A stretch of DNA of 64,000 bases. Origin: Rhizobium leucaenae USDA 9039. Its GTDB lineage: Bacteria; Pseudomonadota; Alphaproteobacteria; Rhizobiales; Rhizobiaceae. This document shows positions 41,687 to 50,224 of the stretch, one piece after another (position 1 is the first letter of the stretch; every line of letters starts with the position of its first letter). A program made the translations under genes and the position numbers. Below the pieces are notes generated by a model, which worked only from the letters and a program-made list of their open reading frames with translations, was not told where the DNA came from and made no database searches. The DNA lies in NCBI RefSeq assembly GCF_000426285.1, contig NZ_AUFB01000014.1, positions 103,729 through 167,728 on the forward strand, written 5' to 3'.

Positions 41687-42214
41687 ATGGCTAGACATGC
41701 CGACAACGACAATGAGATCCAGCAAAGATACGAGACAGGAGCCGGCAACGTCGAATGGGTTGTTCCGGCATTCGTTGATATGAGCAAGGCTGAAGTTGCC
41801 GCGCTCTCAAAGCCGCTTGTTGAGTTCTACGATATGGTCGTGGAGGCAACCGAAGTCGTGAACGTCTGCAAGACGCCAAAAGTCCAATGCGCCGTATATG
41901 TGATTTCCGACATCTACGGGCGAGAGGTGAAGATAGGCAAGGCAGCAAACCCGCCATATCGGCTAGCTCAGCTACAAACAGGGAACCCAAGAAAACTTTT
42001 CATCCACCGTGTTTTCTGGATGAGCCAAGCTGATGCGGACGAAGCCGAAAAGAATGCGCATACCGTAGCCGAGCGGCTGTACTCAAGGCTTGAAGGAGAA
42101 TGGTTCCAGTGCTCGCCAAGCGATGCGCACACTGCCATTGAGGGCTCGCTTTTCTATAGCCACACCAGATACTGCGCCATGACGCCGCTGTCTGAGCTTT
42201 GGAGGGCAGCATAA
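41687..42214 (+). CDS. GIY-YIG-type nuclease (MUG113-like)
   Basis: 175 residues after GCCGAGGGGACGAA. Core YVISDIYGREVKIGKAANPP, YRLAQLQTGNPRKLFIHRVF resembles the compact GIY-YIG/T5orf172 fold (the V-KIGK and R-xx-QL-TG pattern) and EGEWFQCS provides the later acidic residue. N-terminus has HADNDN. May act in DNA processing or phage-phage competition. Overlaps the next gene by 1 bp. Confidence 0.75.
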   Translation: MARHADNDNEIQQRYETGAGNVEWVVPAFVDMSKAEVAALSKPLVEFYDMVVEATEVVNVCKTPKVQCAVYVISDIYGREVKIGKAANPPYRLAQLQTGNPRKLFIHRVFWMSQADADEAEKNAHTVAERLYSRLEGEWFQCSPSDAHTAIEGSLFYSHTRYCAMTPLSELWRAA

Positions 42215-42417
42215 TGGCATTTAAGTGGGTCCAGTGCATGACGTGTTTCAACACCATGCACATTTCAAAATTCCCTCCAGAGATGAAGAAGAAGGCAGGA
42301 CGGGTCGGTCACTGCATTTGCACAGAGTGCGTTGAAAAGGAAGGAAAGACCTTCAGTCGCCTACAAACACATGGCCACGAATTCGTGCAATTTATGGGGG
42401 ACAGCATCAATGTCTAA
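42214..42417 (+). CDS. Small zinc-ribbon-like phage protein, 67 residues
   Basis: TAATG overlap. Sequence MAFKWVQCMTCFNTMHISKF and HCICTECVEKEGKTF: CxxC and CxCxxC for one zinc. Basic centre. Possibly DNA-binding. Overlaps the following gene by 8 bp. Confidence 0.65.
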   Translation: MAFKWVQCMTCFNTMHISKFPPEMKKKAGRVGHCICTECVEKEGKTFSRLQTHGHEFVQFMGDSINV

Positions 42418-43171
42418 GCCAGCCAAGACCGCAAACACCAAGCCCACCAGCAACAGCAGACGTACGATCGCCCTCTCTGGCGACGGCTCAAATCTTTCTT
42501 CCAGAATCTCCTATACGGCCCACGAGCGCGAAGGTGTGCACACCCAAAAAGTGCGACTTGCCAAGATGGCGAAGCGAGGCGCCGACTGGGACGGCACGGC
42601 AGCAAATGACAATATCGCTTGGCCGCTTGCAACAGCGCTTATCAAGGAAGGCAACGCTGATCTCCTGAAGTACGCGATGGTGTATCGGAAGATCTACGAC
42701 GCTGCCAAGAGCGAGGCCATGCTTGGTGGAACTACTGTTGCGCTCGGCGAAGGTGTTTCGCTCGACCAGCGGCAATGGATCAAACCAAGTGGCGAAATCG
42801 CATACAAAGGCGTCCGTGTCGTTTCGAAGGAAACCAAGGAGACGCCGGCCAAGCGCAAGACGTCGACGGATAGCGAAAAGCCCGATAGCGGCTATTCGAA
42901 CGTGCCGAAGATTTGGAACGGCGACCGGCCAGTAAATGACATGATCGACGCGCAACAGAAACTTCACAATCTGCAGCGACGACTAGGCCATCTGTGCGAG
43001 CCGTTTGAATTGGCATGCATCGACGGAAAGACGTTGGCGGAAGTTGGCAATGCATTCGGAGTCGCCAATCGAAGCGGCGCACAGGGAGCAGGTAGGGCGT
43101 TGGTTCACACGGCGCTTGTTACCCTGCGCGACTGCATCGGTGAAGTACGCCGACAAGACATCGCAGCCTAA
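42410..43171 (+). CDS. Putative late regulator-like phage protein, 253 residues
   Basis: Start ATG 42410 (MSKPAKTANTKPTSNSRRTI). Disordered basic N-terminus, central part with TAANDN near residue 62, and a C-terminal HTH-like DGKTLAEVGNAFGVANRSGA before GRALVHTALVTLRDCI. It is the last gene before a strong terminator and the late module, the position where late activators or antiterminators usually lie. Function is inference. Confidence 0.55.
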   Translation: MSKPAKTANTKPTSNSRRTIALSGDGSNLSSRISYTAHEREGVHTQKVRLAKMAKRGADWDGTAANDNIAWPLATALIKEGNADLLKYAMVYRKIYDAAKSEAMLGGTTVALGEGVSLDQRQWIKPSGEIAYKGVRVVSKETKETPAKRKTSTDSEKPDSGYSNVPKIWNGDRPVNDMIDAQQKLHNLQRRLGHLCEPFELACIDGKTLAEVGNAFGVANRSGAQGAGRALVHTALVTLRDCIGEVRRQDIAA

Positions 43172-43204
43172 CGCATGCGCTGATTGGCGCACGGAGCGGT
43201 ATTT

Positions 43205-43324
43205 ATGAAGGGTTTGTTGAAAAGCAAACACACCGCTCTCGATGCGCCGATACCATTCAAGGCGATCGACCCGGCCTCGTGCCGGGTAACTATCCAAGAA
43301 CACGAAGATGTTGCGGCCCAGTGA
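43205..43324 (+). CDS. Possible 39-residue peptide
   Basis: ATG 43205 after CGGAGCGG. Product MKGLLKSKHTALDAPIPFKA then IDPASCRVTIQEHEDVAAQ. No homologue recognised. It lies in a 337 bp gap before the tRNA that otherwise holds only a terminator. Confidence 0.35.
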   Translation: MKGLLKSKHTALDAPIPFKAIDPASCRVTIQEHEDVAAQ

Positions 43325-43463
43325 TGGTATCCGCCTTTAGCCATGCCTCCAATAGATTGGCGGTAGTGCATGGACAGCATACCGTGAGTGTGTGCCAACC
43401 CACATTCACCATCTTCGTTACTCCATCGCCATGGCGCTGCCTCCTCCGGCGACTGGCGGTCGT

Positions 43464-43502
43464 GCGGCAGGTAGAGTGCACTATGCACTCCCTGCCGCTT
43501 TT
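43464..43502 (+). terminator. Strong terminator at the early/late boundary
   Basis: GCGGCAGG, GAGTGCA, loop CTA, TGCACTC, CCTGCCGC and then TTTT. The long bulged stem separates early genes from the tRNA and packaging module. Confidence 0.85.
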
Positions 43503-43508
43503 GCATTT

Positions 43509-43582
43509 GCCGCCATGGCGTAACGGTAGCGTGTCTGGCTTGTATCCAGTTGGTTCGGGTTCAAATCCTGGTGGCGGCTCCA
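43509..43582 (+). tRNA. Phage tRNA-Thr (anticodon TGT), CCA encoded
   Basis: Acceptor GCCGCCA with TGGCGGC, T, CCA. The D-arm uses G-T, C-G, G-C and T-G pairs around AACGGTA. Anticodon stem CTGG/CCAG encloses CTTGTAT, so the anticodon is TGT. T-loop TTCAAAT is canonical. G1-C72, C2-G71 and the GT of the anticodon are threonine identity elements. One T-T mismatch closes the anticodon stem. It would decode ACA, rare in GC-rich hosts. Confidence 0.8.
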
Positions 43583-43583
43583 T

Positions 43584-43883
43584 ATGACAGATCATCGCAG
43601 CGAAGAAGCCGAACGCTATCGACGCCTTTATAAATCGGCACGTTGGCGCGCCATCAGGCATGCGCAGTTGTCCATTCAGCCATTGTGCGAGTGGTGCTTA
43701 GAGCGGGAAGAGATTACCGCAGCTAACGAAGTGCACCATCCGACACCACATAGAGGGTCGGAAGAGATCTTCTGGTCTGGTCCATTCGTCAGCACATGCA
43801 CGCCATGCCACTCCTCGCGTGGCCAGTTAGAGGACAACGGCAAGACCGTGGTGCGCTATGGCGCGGATGGATGGCCGATCTAG
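43584..43883 (+). CDS. Terminase-associated HNH endonuclease
   Basis: 99 residues starting one base after the tRNA CCA. HNH core CEWCLEREEITAANEVHHPT, STCTPCHSSRGQ, with two Cys pairs. Such small HNH proteins next to the terminase are part of the packaging machine of cos phages such as HK97. The start has no normal leader: only the tRNA 3' end precedes it. Confidence 0.87.
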   Translation: MTDHRSEEAERYRRLYKSARWRAIRHAQLSIQPLCEWCLEREEITAANEVHHPTPHRGSEEIFWSGPFVSTCTPCHSSRGQLEDNGKTVVRYGADGWPI

Positions 43884-43938
43884 TTCACAAATAACATGAA
43901 AATAAATCGATAAAGCGATGATTTTATTGAATTTGTTG

Positions 43939-43968
43939 TTGACATGATTCATCGGGGTGTGGTATGAT
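43939..43968 (+). promoter_or_regulatory. Strong sigma70-like promoter before the packaging genes
   Basis: TTGACA, 18 bp, TATGAT in an AT-rich stretch. It points to the 44081 gene and terminase. No ACAAATTTGT or AAAGTAGC site overlaps it, unlike the early promoters. Confidence 0.75.
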
Positions 43969-43977
43969 GAAGGTTTT

Positions 43978-44050
43978 GGCCGGGGAGGGGCGGGTCGAAT
44001 CTCTGCTACCGCGACGCCAAGGTACCGGCGGGGGCCATTCGTACACAATG
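43978..44050. other. Candidate cos/packaging site
   Basis: A GC-dense stretch, GGCCGGGGAGGGGCGGGTCG, then AATCTCTGCTACC and GGTACCGGCGGGGGCCATTCG. It lies between the HNH and terminase genes. Phages of this type keep a similar G-rich GGGTCGAAT sequence here, where cohesive ends are cut. The exact cut is not determined. Confidence 0.45.
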
Positions 44051-44080
44051 CCACAATTCAAATCATGGGGGTAAAGTTGC

Positions 44081-44662
44081 ATGCAGGGGAGAACTTGCAC
44101 CCAGTGCGGTTGTTACAAAACGCGCGATGAATTCTACGCCAATAACAAAGGGCAGGGCGGAATATCCCCGTGGTGCAAAGAATGCACAAAAGCTGATGCC
44201 CGCGTTCGGCGGCAAAGAAATCTTAATAAGGCTCGCGAGTACGGGCGCGACTATTACGCGACCAACCGCAACAAGATTCTCGCGGCAGCAAACGACAACC
44301 TCTCCACCCCCCGCGGCAAGATCGACAATGCAATATCATGCGGCGTCGGCAGAGGAATTCGCAAGGGTTCAAAGAACGGTAGGCGCTCATTCGCGCTTGT
44401 CGGTTACACTCTTGAGCAACTTATGGCGCATCTTGAGGCTCAGTTTGAGCCGTGGATGACGTGGGATAATTACGGCTTCTATGGCTGGCATATCGACCAC
44501 ATCAAGCCTCTTGCTTCATTTAACTACGAGACGCCAGATGATCCTGAGTTCAAGAAGGCTTGGGCGTTGAGCAATTTGCGTCCTCTTGGCGCAGTGCAGA
44601 ACTGGCGGAAAGGTTACACCGATATGCCGGAACTGTACGAGCAAGAGAATGCCGCGGCCTAG
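44081..44662 (+). CDS. HNH endonuclease with N-terminal zinc cluster, paralogue of 33199
   Basis: 193 residues. CTQCGCYKTRDEFY and WCKECTKADAR (zinc), a variable middle containing AAANDN, FALVGYTLEQLMAHLEAQFE, then HNH WHIDHIKPLASFNY and WALSNLRPLGAVQNWRKG. The 33199 protein shares each block, though its middle is longer and AT-rich. Inserted between the likely cos site and the small terminase, overlapping it by 14 bp, which suggests a homing-type mobile gene. Confidence 0.82.
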   Translation: MQGRTCTQCGCYKTRDEFYANNKGQGGISPWCKECTKADARVRRQRNLNKAREYGRDYYATNRNKILAAANDNLSTPRGKIDNAISCGVGRGIRKGSKNGRRSFALVGYTLEQLMAHLEAQFEPWMTWDNYGFYGWHIDHIKPLASFNYETPDDPEFKKAWALSNLRPLGAVQNWRKGYTDMPELYEQENAAA

Positions 44663-45032
44663 AACCCCAAGAGCGAAGGCTGCCGTCACCGGAGCCGACA
44701 AAAAGAACAAGGGTCGCTTCGATATACGCAACGAACCGACCGTCATCGAGACTGTCGGAGAGCCGTTTGAATGGCTAAGTGAACACGCGCAACAGGCATG
44801 GCGCGAAATTGCATCTGAGGTGCCTTGGCTCAATTGGAGCCACCGCGGGCACCTGGCGATCGCCGCTAATATTCGCGGCAGGATGATGAAGGGCGACGAC
44901 GTTGGCGTGCAAGCCATGAACCTTCTACGTCAGTGCTACGGGCAAATGGGCGCGACGCCGGCTGATGCTTCGAAGGCGGGAGCGAAACCAGATGGCGAAA
45001 AGACGGATCCGGCCGACGAGTTCTTCGACTAG
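44649..45032 (+). CDS. terS: Terminase small subunit (P27-like)
   Basis: 127 residues from ATG 44649 (MPRPRTPRAKAAVTGADKKN). Basic N-terminus, then helical EWLSEHAQQAWREIASEVPW and an acidic tail ending DPADEFFD. Binds cos and recruits the large subunit. Position right before terL confirms it; sequence similarity alone is modest. Confidence 0.82.
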   Translation: MPRPRTPRAKAAVTGADKKNKGRFDIRNEPTVIETVGEPFEWLSEHAQQAWREIASEVPWLNWSHRGHLAIAANIRGRMMKGDDVGVQAMNLLRQCYGQMGATPADASKAGAKPDGEKTDPADEFFD

Positions 45033-46962
45033 CGTTTCGGCTGGCGTTGAACTTCCGGCCCACTTCAATCCACCGTATCCGACTGGTCCTGTAGACGAAT
45101 ATGCAGAAGCAGTAATCAAGGGCGACATCGTCGCTGGCCCGCATGTGCGCAACGCCTGCCGTCGCCATCGTGACGATCGCAAGAATGGCCCGGCGCGAGG
45201 AGTGCATTGGGATCCAGAAGCTGCTGGCCGTGTTCTGCGCTTCTTCCCGGCTGTGCTTCGCCTAAACGGCGGCCAGTTCGAAAGTAGGCCTTTCAACCCG
45301 CATATTTCGCAGCAGTTCAAGATTGGCTCTATCTTCGGATGGAAGCGCGTTGAATCGGACGGCGCAATCCTGCGACGCTTTCGACGCGCGTATATCGAAG
45401 AGGGCAAAGGCAACGGCAAGTCGCCGCTGGCTGCAGGCATCGGGCATTACTGCTTAACGTCTGACGGCGAGGCGGCGGCTGAAATCTATGCGGCCGCAGC
45501 CAACAAGGATCAGGCTTTCGTTCTGTTCCGCGATGCCGTGGCTATGTACGAGCAGTCGCCGTCGCTCAAGTCGAAGCTGACGCCATCTGGCGGCAACCCG
45601 GTTTGGAATCTTTCGTACCTCAAGAAGCGATCTTTCTTCCGGCCGATCTCGCGTGAAGGTGCCCATAGCGGCCCGCGTCCGTATATCGCGCTCTGCGACG
45701 AAATCCACGAGCATCCAGATGGCAAAGTCATCGAGATGCTGGAGCGCGGTTTTAAGTTCCGTCGCCAGCCGCTCCTGTTCATGATCACGAACAGCGGCTC
45801 GGATAGGAATTCAATCTGCTGGGATGAGCACCAGCACGCAGTTAAGGTTGCCGCCGGCACGCAGACGCCAGACGATGATTTTACCTATGTTGGTGAAGTC
45901 GTCGACGACACGACGTTTTCGTATGTTTGCGCGCTCGACAAAGACGACGATCCTTTTACGGATCCGACTTGCTGGCAGAAGGCAAACCCGCTTTTCGGCG
46001 TGACGCTCAAGCACGATTATCTTGCTGGCGTCGTCAACCAGGCGAAGGACATTCCTTCGAAGCGCAACGGCATTCTGCGGTTGCACTTTTGCGTCTGGAC
46101 TGAGGCCGACACGGCATGGATACCGCGGCCGATCCTTGAAAAAGTGATGGTCGACTTCGACCCGTATGTCGAGCACAAGGGCAAGAAGATCACCGCGGCC
46201 GGCCTCGATTTGTCCGGCGCGAAGGATTTGACGGCCGCTGCATTCGCGATTGAAACCGGCACCAAGCGCGTGGAGCGCGAGGACGGAACGGAAGCGGAGT
46301 TGCCCACCTACGATCTTTGGATTGAGGCTTGGACGCCGCGCGACACGATGGATGAGCGGTCTAAACAAGACAACGTGCCCTATCGGCTGTGGAACGAGAC
46401 GTTCCACCCCGGAACGACGCAGCCATATATCCATGCTCCCGAAGGCCAGCGCATTCGATATGACCATGTGGCAGCATTGTTTGCTCGCCTGAATACCGAG
46501 CACGGCATCAACGTTCTGGCGTTCGACCGCTATGCATTCGACAAGTTCGAACAAGAGCTCGACGAATACGGTGTCGATATCAAGACCGTAGCGCACCCGC
46601 AGGGCGGCAAGAAACGTGCAAAGCCAGACGAAGAGAAGGTGCAGGCGGCGAAAGACGCCGGCCTTGAGCCTCCTCTAGGGCTTTGGATGCCTGGCAGCGT
46701 TGCTTCTTTGGAAACGCTTATCCTCGAAGAGCGGATTCGGTTGCGTAAGTCGCCAGTTCTGCTTGGCGCGCTAATGGGCGTATCGATCGAAACTGATCCT
46801 CTTATGGGCAACCAGTGGTTTTCGAAGAAGAAGTCAACGGTGAGGATAGATCCTGCTGTCGCGAGCGCGATGGCCGTTGGCGCCGCGGTTGATGGTTTCG
46901 TCGAGATCAAACCTGCGGCGAGCCCTTGGGAAGATCCGGAATTTCAGATTGCCGTCGTATGA
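44992..46962 (+). CDS. terL: Terminase large subunit
   Basis: ATP-driven packaging motor and nuclease, 656 residues from ATG 44992, overlapping terS by 41 bp. ATPase: Walker A EEGKGNGKSPLAAG near residue 128, Walker B YIALCDEIHEH near 227, coupling motif ITNSGS near 257. The C-terminal RNase-H-type nuclease has AAGLDLSGAKDLTA (Asp near 407) and later IDPAVASAMAVGAAV. Terminase_1 class of HK97-like phages. Confidence 0.94.
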   Translation: MAKRRIRPTSSSTSVSAGVELPAHFNPPYPTGPVDEYAEAVIKGDIVAGPHVRNACRRHRDDRKNGPARGVHWDPEAAGRVLRFFPAVLRLNGGQFESRPFNPHISQQFKIGSIFGWKRVESDGAILRRFRRAYIEEGKGNGKSPLAAGIGHYCLTSDGEAAAEIYAAAANKDQAFVLFRDAVAMYEQSPSLKSKLTPSGGNPVWNLSYLKKRSFFRPISREGAHSGPRPYIALCDEIHEHPDGKVIEMLERGFKFRRQPLLFMITNSGSDRNSICWDEHQHAVKVAAGTQTPDDDFTYVGEVVDDTTFSYVCALDKDDDPFTDPTCWQKANPLFGVTLKHDYLAGVVNQAKDIPSKRNGILRLHFCVWTEADTAWIPRPILEKVMVDFDPYVEHKGKKITAAGLDLSGAKDLTAAAFAIETGTKRVEREDGTEAELPTYDLWIEAWTPRDTMDERSKQDNVPYRLWNETFHPGTTQPYIHAPEGQRIRYDHVAALFARLNTEHGINVLAFDRYAFDKFEQELDEYGVDIKTVAHPQGGKKRAKPDEEKVQAAKDAGLEPPLGLWMPGSVASLETLILEERIRLRKSPVLLGALMGVSIETDPLMGNQWFSKKKSTVRIDPAVASAMAVGAAVDGFVEIKPAASPWEDPEFQIAVV

Positions 46963-46980
46963 CGGCGGCAAGGTGTTTTA

Positions 46981-48258
46981 ATGTGGCCTTTTGACAAGAA
47001 GACGGAAACGCGCGCCAGCTTGGAAAATCCAAGCGTGCCGCTATCCGACGTCGGCGCGTGGCGCTCGATGTTCGAGACGTGGAACGCGGCCAGCGGCGTA
47101 CCTGTGACAGTCGAGACCGCTCTTGGCGTTCCTGCAGTCTGGTGCGCCGTCAACTTTCTCGCCGGCACGCTGGCGTCATTGCCGCTAGAGCTCTTCGTGA
47201 AGAACGAGGCCGGCAGGGAAGCTGCGGAAGCAAACCCGCTTTACGCCATTCTGCAGGACGCCCCCAACCCGGAATGGACGTCGTTTGCCTGGCGCAAATA
47301 CTCCATGGTCAATATTCTGACCTTGGGGCGCGCATTCACTTTCATCGAGCGGAACAAAGCGGGCAGGGTGACTAACCTTTGGCCGCTGAATCCCTTGCTG
47401 GTGACGGTTGAGCGGCGCGGCGGCAGGAAGTTTTACATCTACGACGAAGGCGCGCGCAAAATAGAATACGCGGCGTCGGAAATCATCGATGTGCCGTTCA
47501 TGCTTGAACCTGACGGCCTGTGTCATGTCGCACCAATACAGCGACTAGCCAAGGCGGTTGGTCTTGCGATAGCGCTTGAATCCTACGCTGAGAAGCTGTT
47601 TTTGAATGGCGGCGTGCCGCCTCTGGCGTTGTATGGGCCTGTGGGCTCGCCGGCAGCCGCATCGAGGGCCGCCTCTGACGTAACCAAGGCCATTCGAGAC
47701 GCTAATGCGGAGCGCCGAAACGTCCTGATCATGCCAGCAGGGCACGAACTTAAGCCGGTTGGTATCGATCCTGACAAGTCTCAGATGATTGATGCGAGGC
47801 GTTACCAGATCGAGGAAGTGGCGCGGATTTTTAATCTTCCGCCAGCGTTTCTGCAAGATTTGACGCATGGAACTTTCAGCAATGTCGAGCAACAAGATCT
47901 AAACTTCACCAAGCATACACTAATGCAATGGCTCGTTGCTTGGGAGCAGGAACTAAATCTTAAGCTATTCACCGCCCGCAATACGAAGAACTTCGTGTCT
48001 TTCAACCAAGATTCATTGCTTCGCGGCGATTTTGTCGCCCGCATGACTGGTTATGCGACTGCCGTTCAGAACGCTATTTTGAAGCCTGATGAGATACGTG
48101 GGCTTGAAAATTGGCCAGCAGAGGGTGGTGAGGCAGACAAGTTATACATCCAAGGCGCCACGGTCCCTCTAGGGATGCAGAACATGTCTGCGACGAAGCC
48201 TGCCGACGCCAAGCCCGCCAACGACAACAACAAGACCGACGAGGCGAACGCCGCATGA
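46981..48258 (+). CDS. Portal protein (HK97 family)
   Basis: 425 residues forming the dodecameric vertex for DNA passage. Signature blocks: VPAVWCAVNFLAGTLASLPL, DAPNPEWTSFAWRKYSMVNI, ARIFNLPPAFLQDLTHGTFS and QQDLNFTKHTLMQWLVAWEQ. Start ATG 46981 is 18 bp after terL. The C-terminus carries KPANDNN, the only structural protein with this peptide. Overlaps the protease gene by 4 bp. Confidence 0.94.
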   Translation: MWPFDKKTETRASLENPSVPLSDVGAWRSMFETWNAASGVPVTVETALGVPAVWCAVNFLAGTLASLPLELFVKNEAGREAAEANPLYAILQDAPNPEWTSFAWRKYSMVNILTLGRAFTFIERNKAGRVTNLWPLNPLLVTVERRGGRKFYIYDEGARKIEYAASEIIDVPFMLEPDGLCHVAPIQRLAKAVGLAIALESYAEKLFLNGGVPPLALYGPVGSPAAASRAASDVTKAIRDANAERRNVLIMPAGHELKPVGIDPDKSQMIDARRYQIEEVARIFNLPPAFLQDLTHGTFSNVEQQDLNFTKHTLMQWLVAWEQELNLKLFTARNTKNFVSFNQDSLLRGDFVARMTGYATAVQNAILKPDEIRGLENWPAEGGEADKLYIQGATVPLGMQNMSATKPADAKPANDNNKTDEANAA

Positions 48259-48872
48259 CAAGCGTTGAAAAACGAACTGCGCATAAGATCGAACTGCGCG
48301 CAAATGAGAGCGGCGGCACCACTTTAGAGGGTTACGCGGCCGTTTTCAATTCTCCGACTGGGATTGGTGACTATTTCGTTGAGCAGATCGCGCCTGGCGC
48401 ATTTGCTGATACGATCAAGGGCGACGTCCGGTGCCTGTTCAATCATCAGAGCGGAAACGTGCTCGGACGCACTAAAAGCGGCACGCTGCGTCTGTCTGAA
48501 GATGCACATGGGCTGCGATTTGAGGTCGATATTCCTAACACAACTCTCGGCAATGACGTTAGAACGCTTGTCGAGCGCGGAGATATCAGCGGATGTTCGT
48601 TTGACTTCCTGGCTGTAAAGCAGACGTGGGATGACACTGGAGACATGCCAAGCCGCACGCTTCAGAAGGTGGAAATCAACGAAATTTCGATCGTAACGTT
48701 TCCAGCCTACACCGACACCACTGTAGCCGTTCGCTCGCTCGATGAATGGCGCTCCGCCAACGCGCCCACGCCAGAAATTACCGATCCGGCGGCAGCGCCG
48801 GTAATAAGAGCCGACGCCATTAAGGCGCGGCTCAAGATGGACCTTGACATAAAGGTCCGCAGCACGCGCTGA
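48255..48872 (+). CDS. HK97-family prohead protease
   Basis: 205 residues. Contains GYAAVFNSPTGIGDYFVEQI, CLFNHQSGNVLGRTKSGTLR (catalytic His), the Ser in GDISGCSFDF, and EISIVTFPAYTDTTV, the usual S14/U35 pattern. Cleaves scaffold and capsid N-terminal arms. Overlaps portal; a terminator lies before the capsid gene. Confidence 0.93.
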   Translation: MTSVEKRTAHKIELRANESGGTTLEGYAAVFNSPTGIGDYFVEQIAPGAFADTIKGDVRCLFNHQSGNVLGRTKSGTLRLSEDAHGLRFEVDIPNTTLGNDVRTLVERGDISGCSFDFLAVKQTWDDTGDMPSRTLQKVEINEISIVTFPAYTDTTVAVRSLDEWRSANAPTPEITDPAAAPVIRADAIKARLKMDLDIKVRSTR

Positions 48873-48907
48873 CCAGGCGCTGTCACCCACCAAAACCACC
48901 ACAAACA

Positions 48908-48931
48908 AAGCCTCGCCGCGCGGGGCTTTTT
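48908..48931 (+). terminator. Intrinsic terminator before the capsid gene
   Basis: GCCTCGC, loop CGC, GCGGGGC then TTTTT. The capsid ribosome site GGAG starts 6 bp later. Late transcripts must pass it. Confidence 0.65.
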
Positions 48932-48946
48932 GCATTGGAGACTGCA

Positions 48947-50197
48947 TTGTCTAAAATTACCGAACTGCGCGAAAAGCAGTTGAAGCTTGTTGCAGATGCC
49001 CGCGCCCTTCGCGACGAAATCAACGACAGCACCACGGAAGCCCGCGTTGCTGAAATTGACGCCGCTCATGATAAGGCCATGGCAGAATATGACCGCGTCG
49101 GCGCCACCATCGCCCGCGAAGAGGCCCTTGAGGCCCGCGAAGCTGAACTGAATTCCATCGAGGGTGACCGTCGCCCGCTCGGCGAAACCCGCCAGGCCAA
49201 GGTTGTGAAGGCTGACGAGCGCCCGCTCGACGAACGGCGTGCCGAAGCCTTCAACGGCTATCTGCGTCACGGTCTTGAGGGCCTTTCGCCTGAGCAGCGC
49301 CAGATTGTTCGCGAACTTCGCGCCGGCCCGCAGGCCACCGCTCCTGGCGCCGACGGCGGCTACCTCGTTCCGCAGGGCTTCATGGCAGAGCTCGTCAAGA
49401 GCCTGAAGGCTTGGGGTCCGATGCTTGATCCGGGTGTTACCCGCGTCCTGAATACGGCTACCGGCAATACCATTCCGTGGCCGACCATGGACGACACGTC
49501 GAATACCGGCGCGCTCATTGCGGAAAACACGCAGGTCGCCCTCGCTGAAATGGCTTTCGGCACCAAGACCCTTGAGGCGTACAAGTACACCTCTGGCGTC
49601 GTTCTGGTTTCGAGCGAACTTCTGCAAGACGCTGTTCTCGACGTAGAGGCGATCGTTCGCGATGCCATGGCTGAGCGTATCGGCCGCATCGCCAACACCC
49701 ACCTGACCACGGGAGACGGCTCGTCCAAGCCGCACGGCATTATCGCCGCTGCCGGCGCCGGCTTTACTGCCGGCAGTGCGACTGCGATCAGTTTTGACGA
49801 TTTGATTGAGACCTATCACAGCGTTGACCCTGCCTATCGCTCCGATCCGTCTTGCCGCTTCATGTTCAATGACTCCACGCTGAAGGCGTTGAGAAAATTG
49901 AAAAATGGTGAGGGCGAATATATCTGGCAGCCGGCCAACGTTACTACCGGCCAGCCTGACACCATTCTGAATATGCCGTACTCGGTCAACCAGGCAGTTG
50001 CTTCCATTGCAACCGGCGCCAAGACGATCGCATTCGGCGCGTTCAATCGCTACGTTGTCCGCAAGGTCAACGAATTCTCGATCAAGCGCCTCGTCGAGCG
50101 TTACGCCGACTTCGACCAGACCGGCTTCATCGGCTTCACCCGTTTTGACGGTGAACTTTTGGACCAGAACGCGGTTAAGGTTCTGTCCCATCCGTAA
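48947..50197 (+). CDS. Major capsid protein (HK97 fold)
   Basis: 416 residues. Start TTG 48947 (MSKITELREKQLKLVADARA) with GGAG 6 bp before; an earlier in-frame TTG at 48935 overlaps the ribosome site. The first about 110 residues form the coiled-coil scaffold (delta) domain, probably cut near GPQATAPGADGGYLVPQGFM. The mature part has the HK97 pattern to the end DQTGFIGFTRFDGELLDQNA. Forms the icosahedral shell. Confidence 0.95.
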   Translation: MSKITELREKQLKLVADARALRDEINDSTTEARVAEIDAAHDKAMAEYDRVGATIAREEALEAREAELNSIEGDRRPLGETRQAKVVKADERPLDERRAEAFNGYLRHGLEGLSPEQRQIVRELRAGPQATAPGADGGYLVPQGFMAELVKSLKAWGPMLDPGVTRVLNTATGNTIPWPTMDDTSNTGALIAENTQVALAEMAFGTKTLEAYKYTSGVVLVSSELLQDAVLDVEAIVRDAMAERIGRIANTHLTTGDGSSKPHGIIAAAGAGFTAGSATAISFDDLIETYHSVDPAYRSDPSCRFMFNDSTLKALRKLKNGEGEYIWQPANVTTGQPDTILNMPYSVNQAVASIATGAKTIAFGAFNRYVVRKVNEFSIKRLVERYADFDQTGFIGFTRFDGELLDQNAVKVLSHP

Positions 50198-50224
50198 GTT
50201 GCATATAGGCGGGTAGCTGCCTAT

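Noticed and set aside
48707..50191. 494-codon minus-strand frame opposite the capsid gene
   Set aside because: The capsid protein is clearly coding on the plus strand; the antisense product has no recognisable family.
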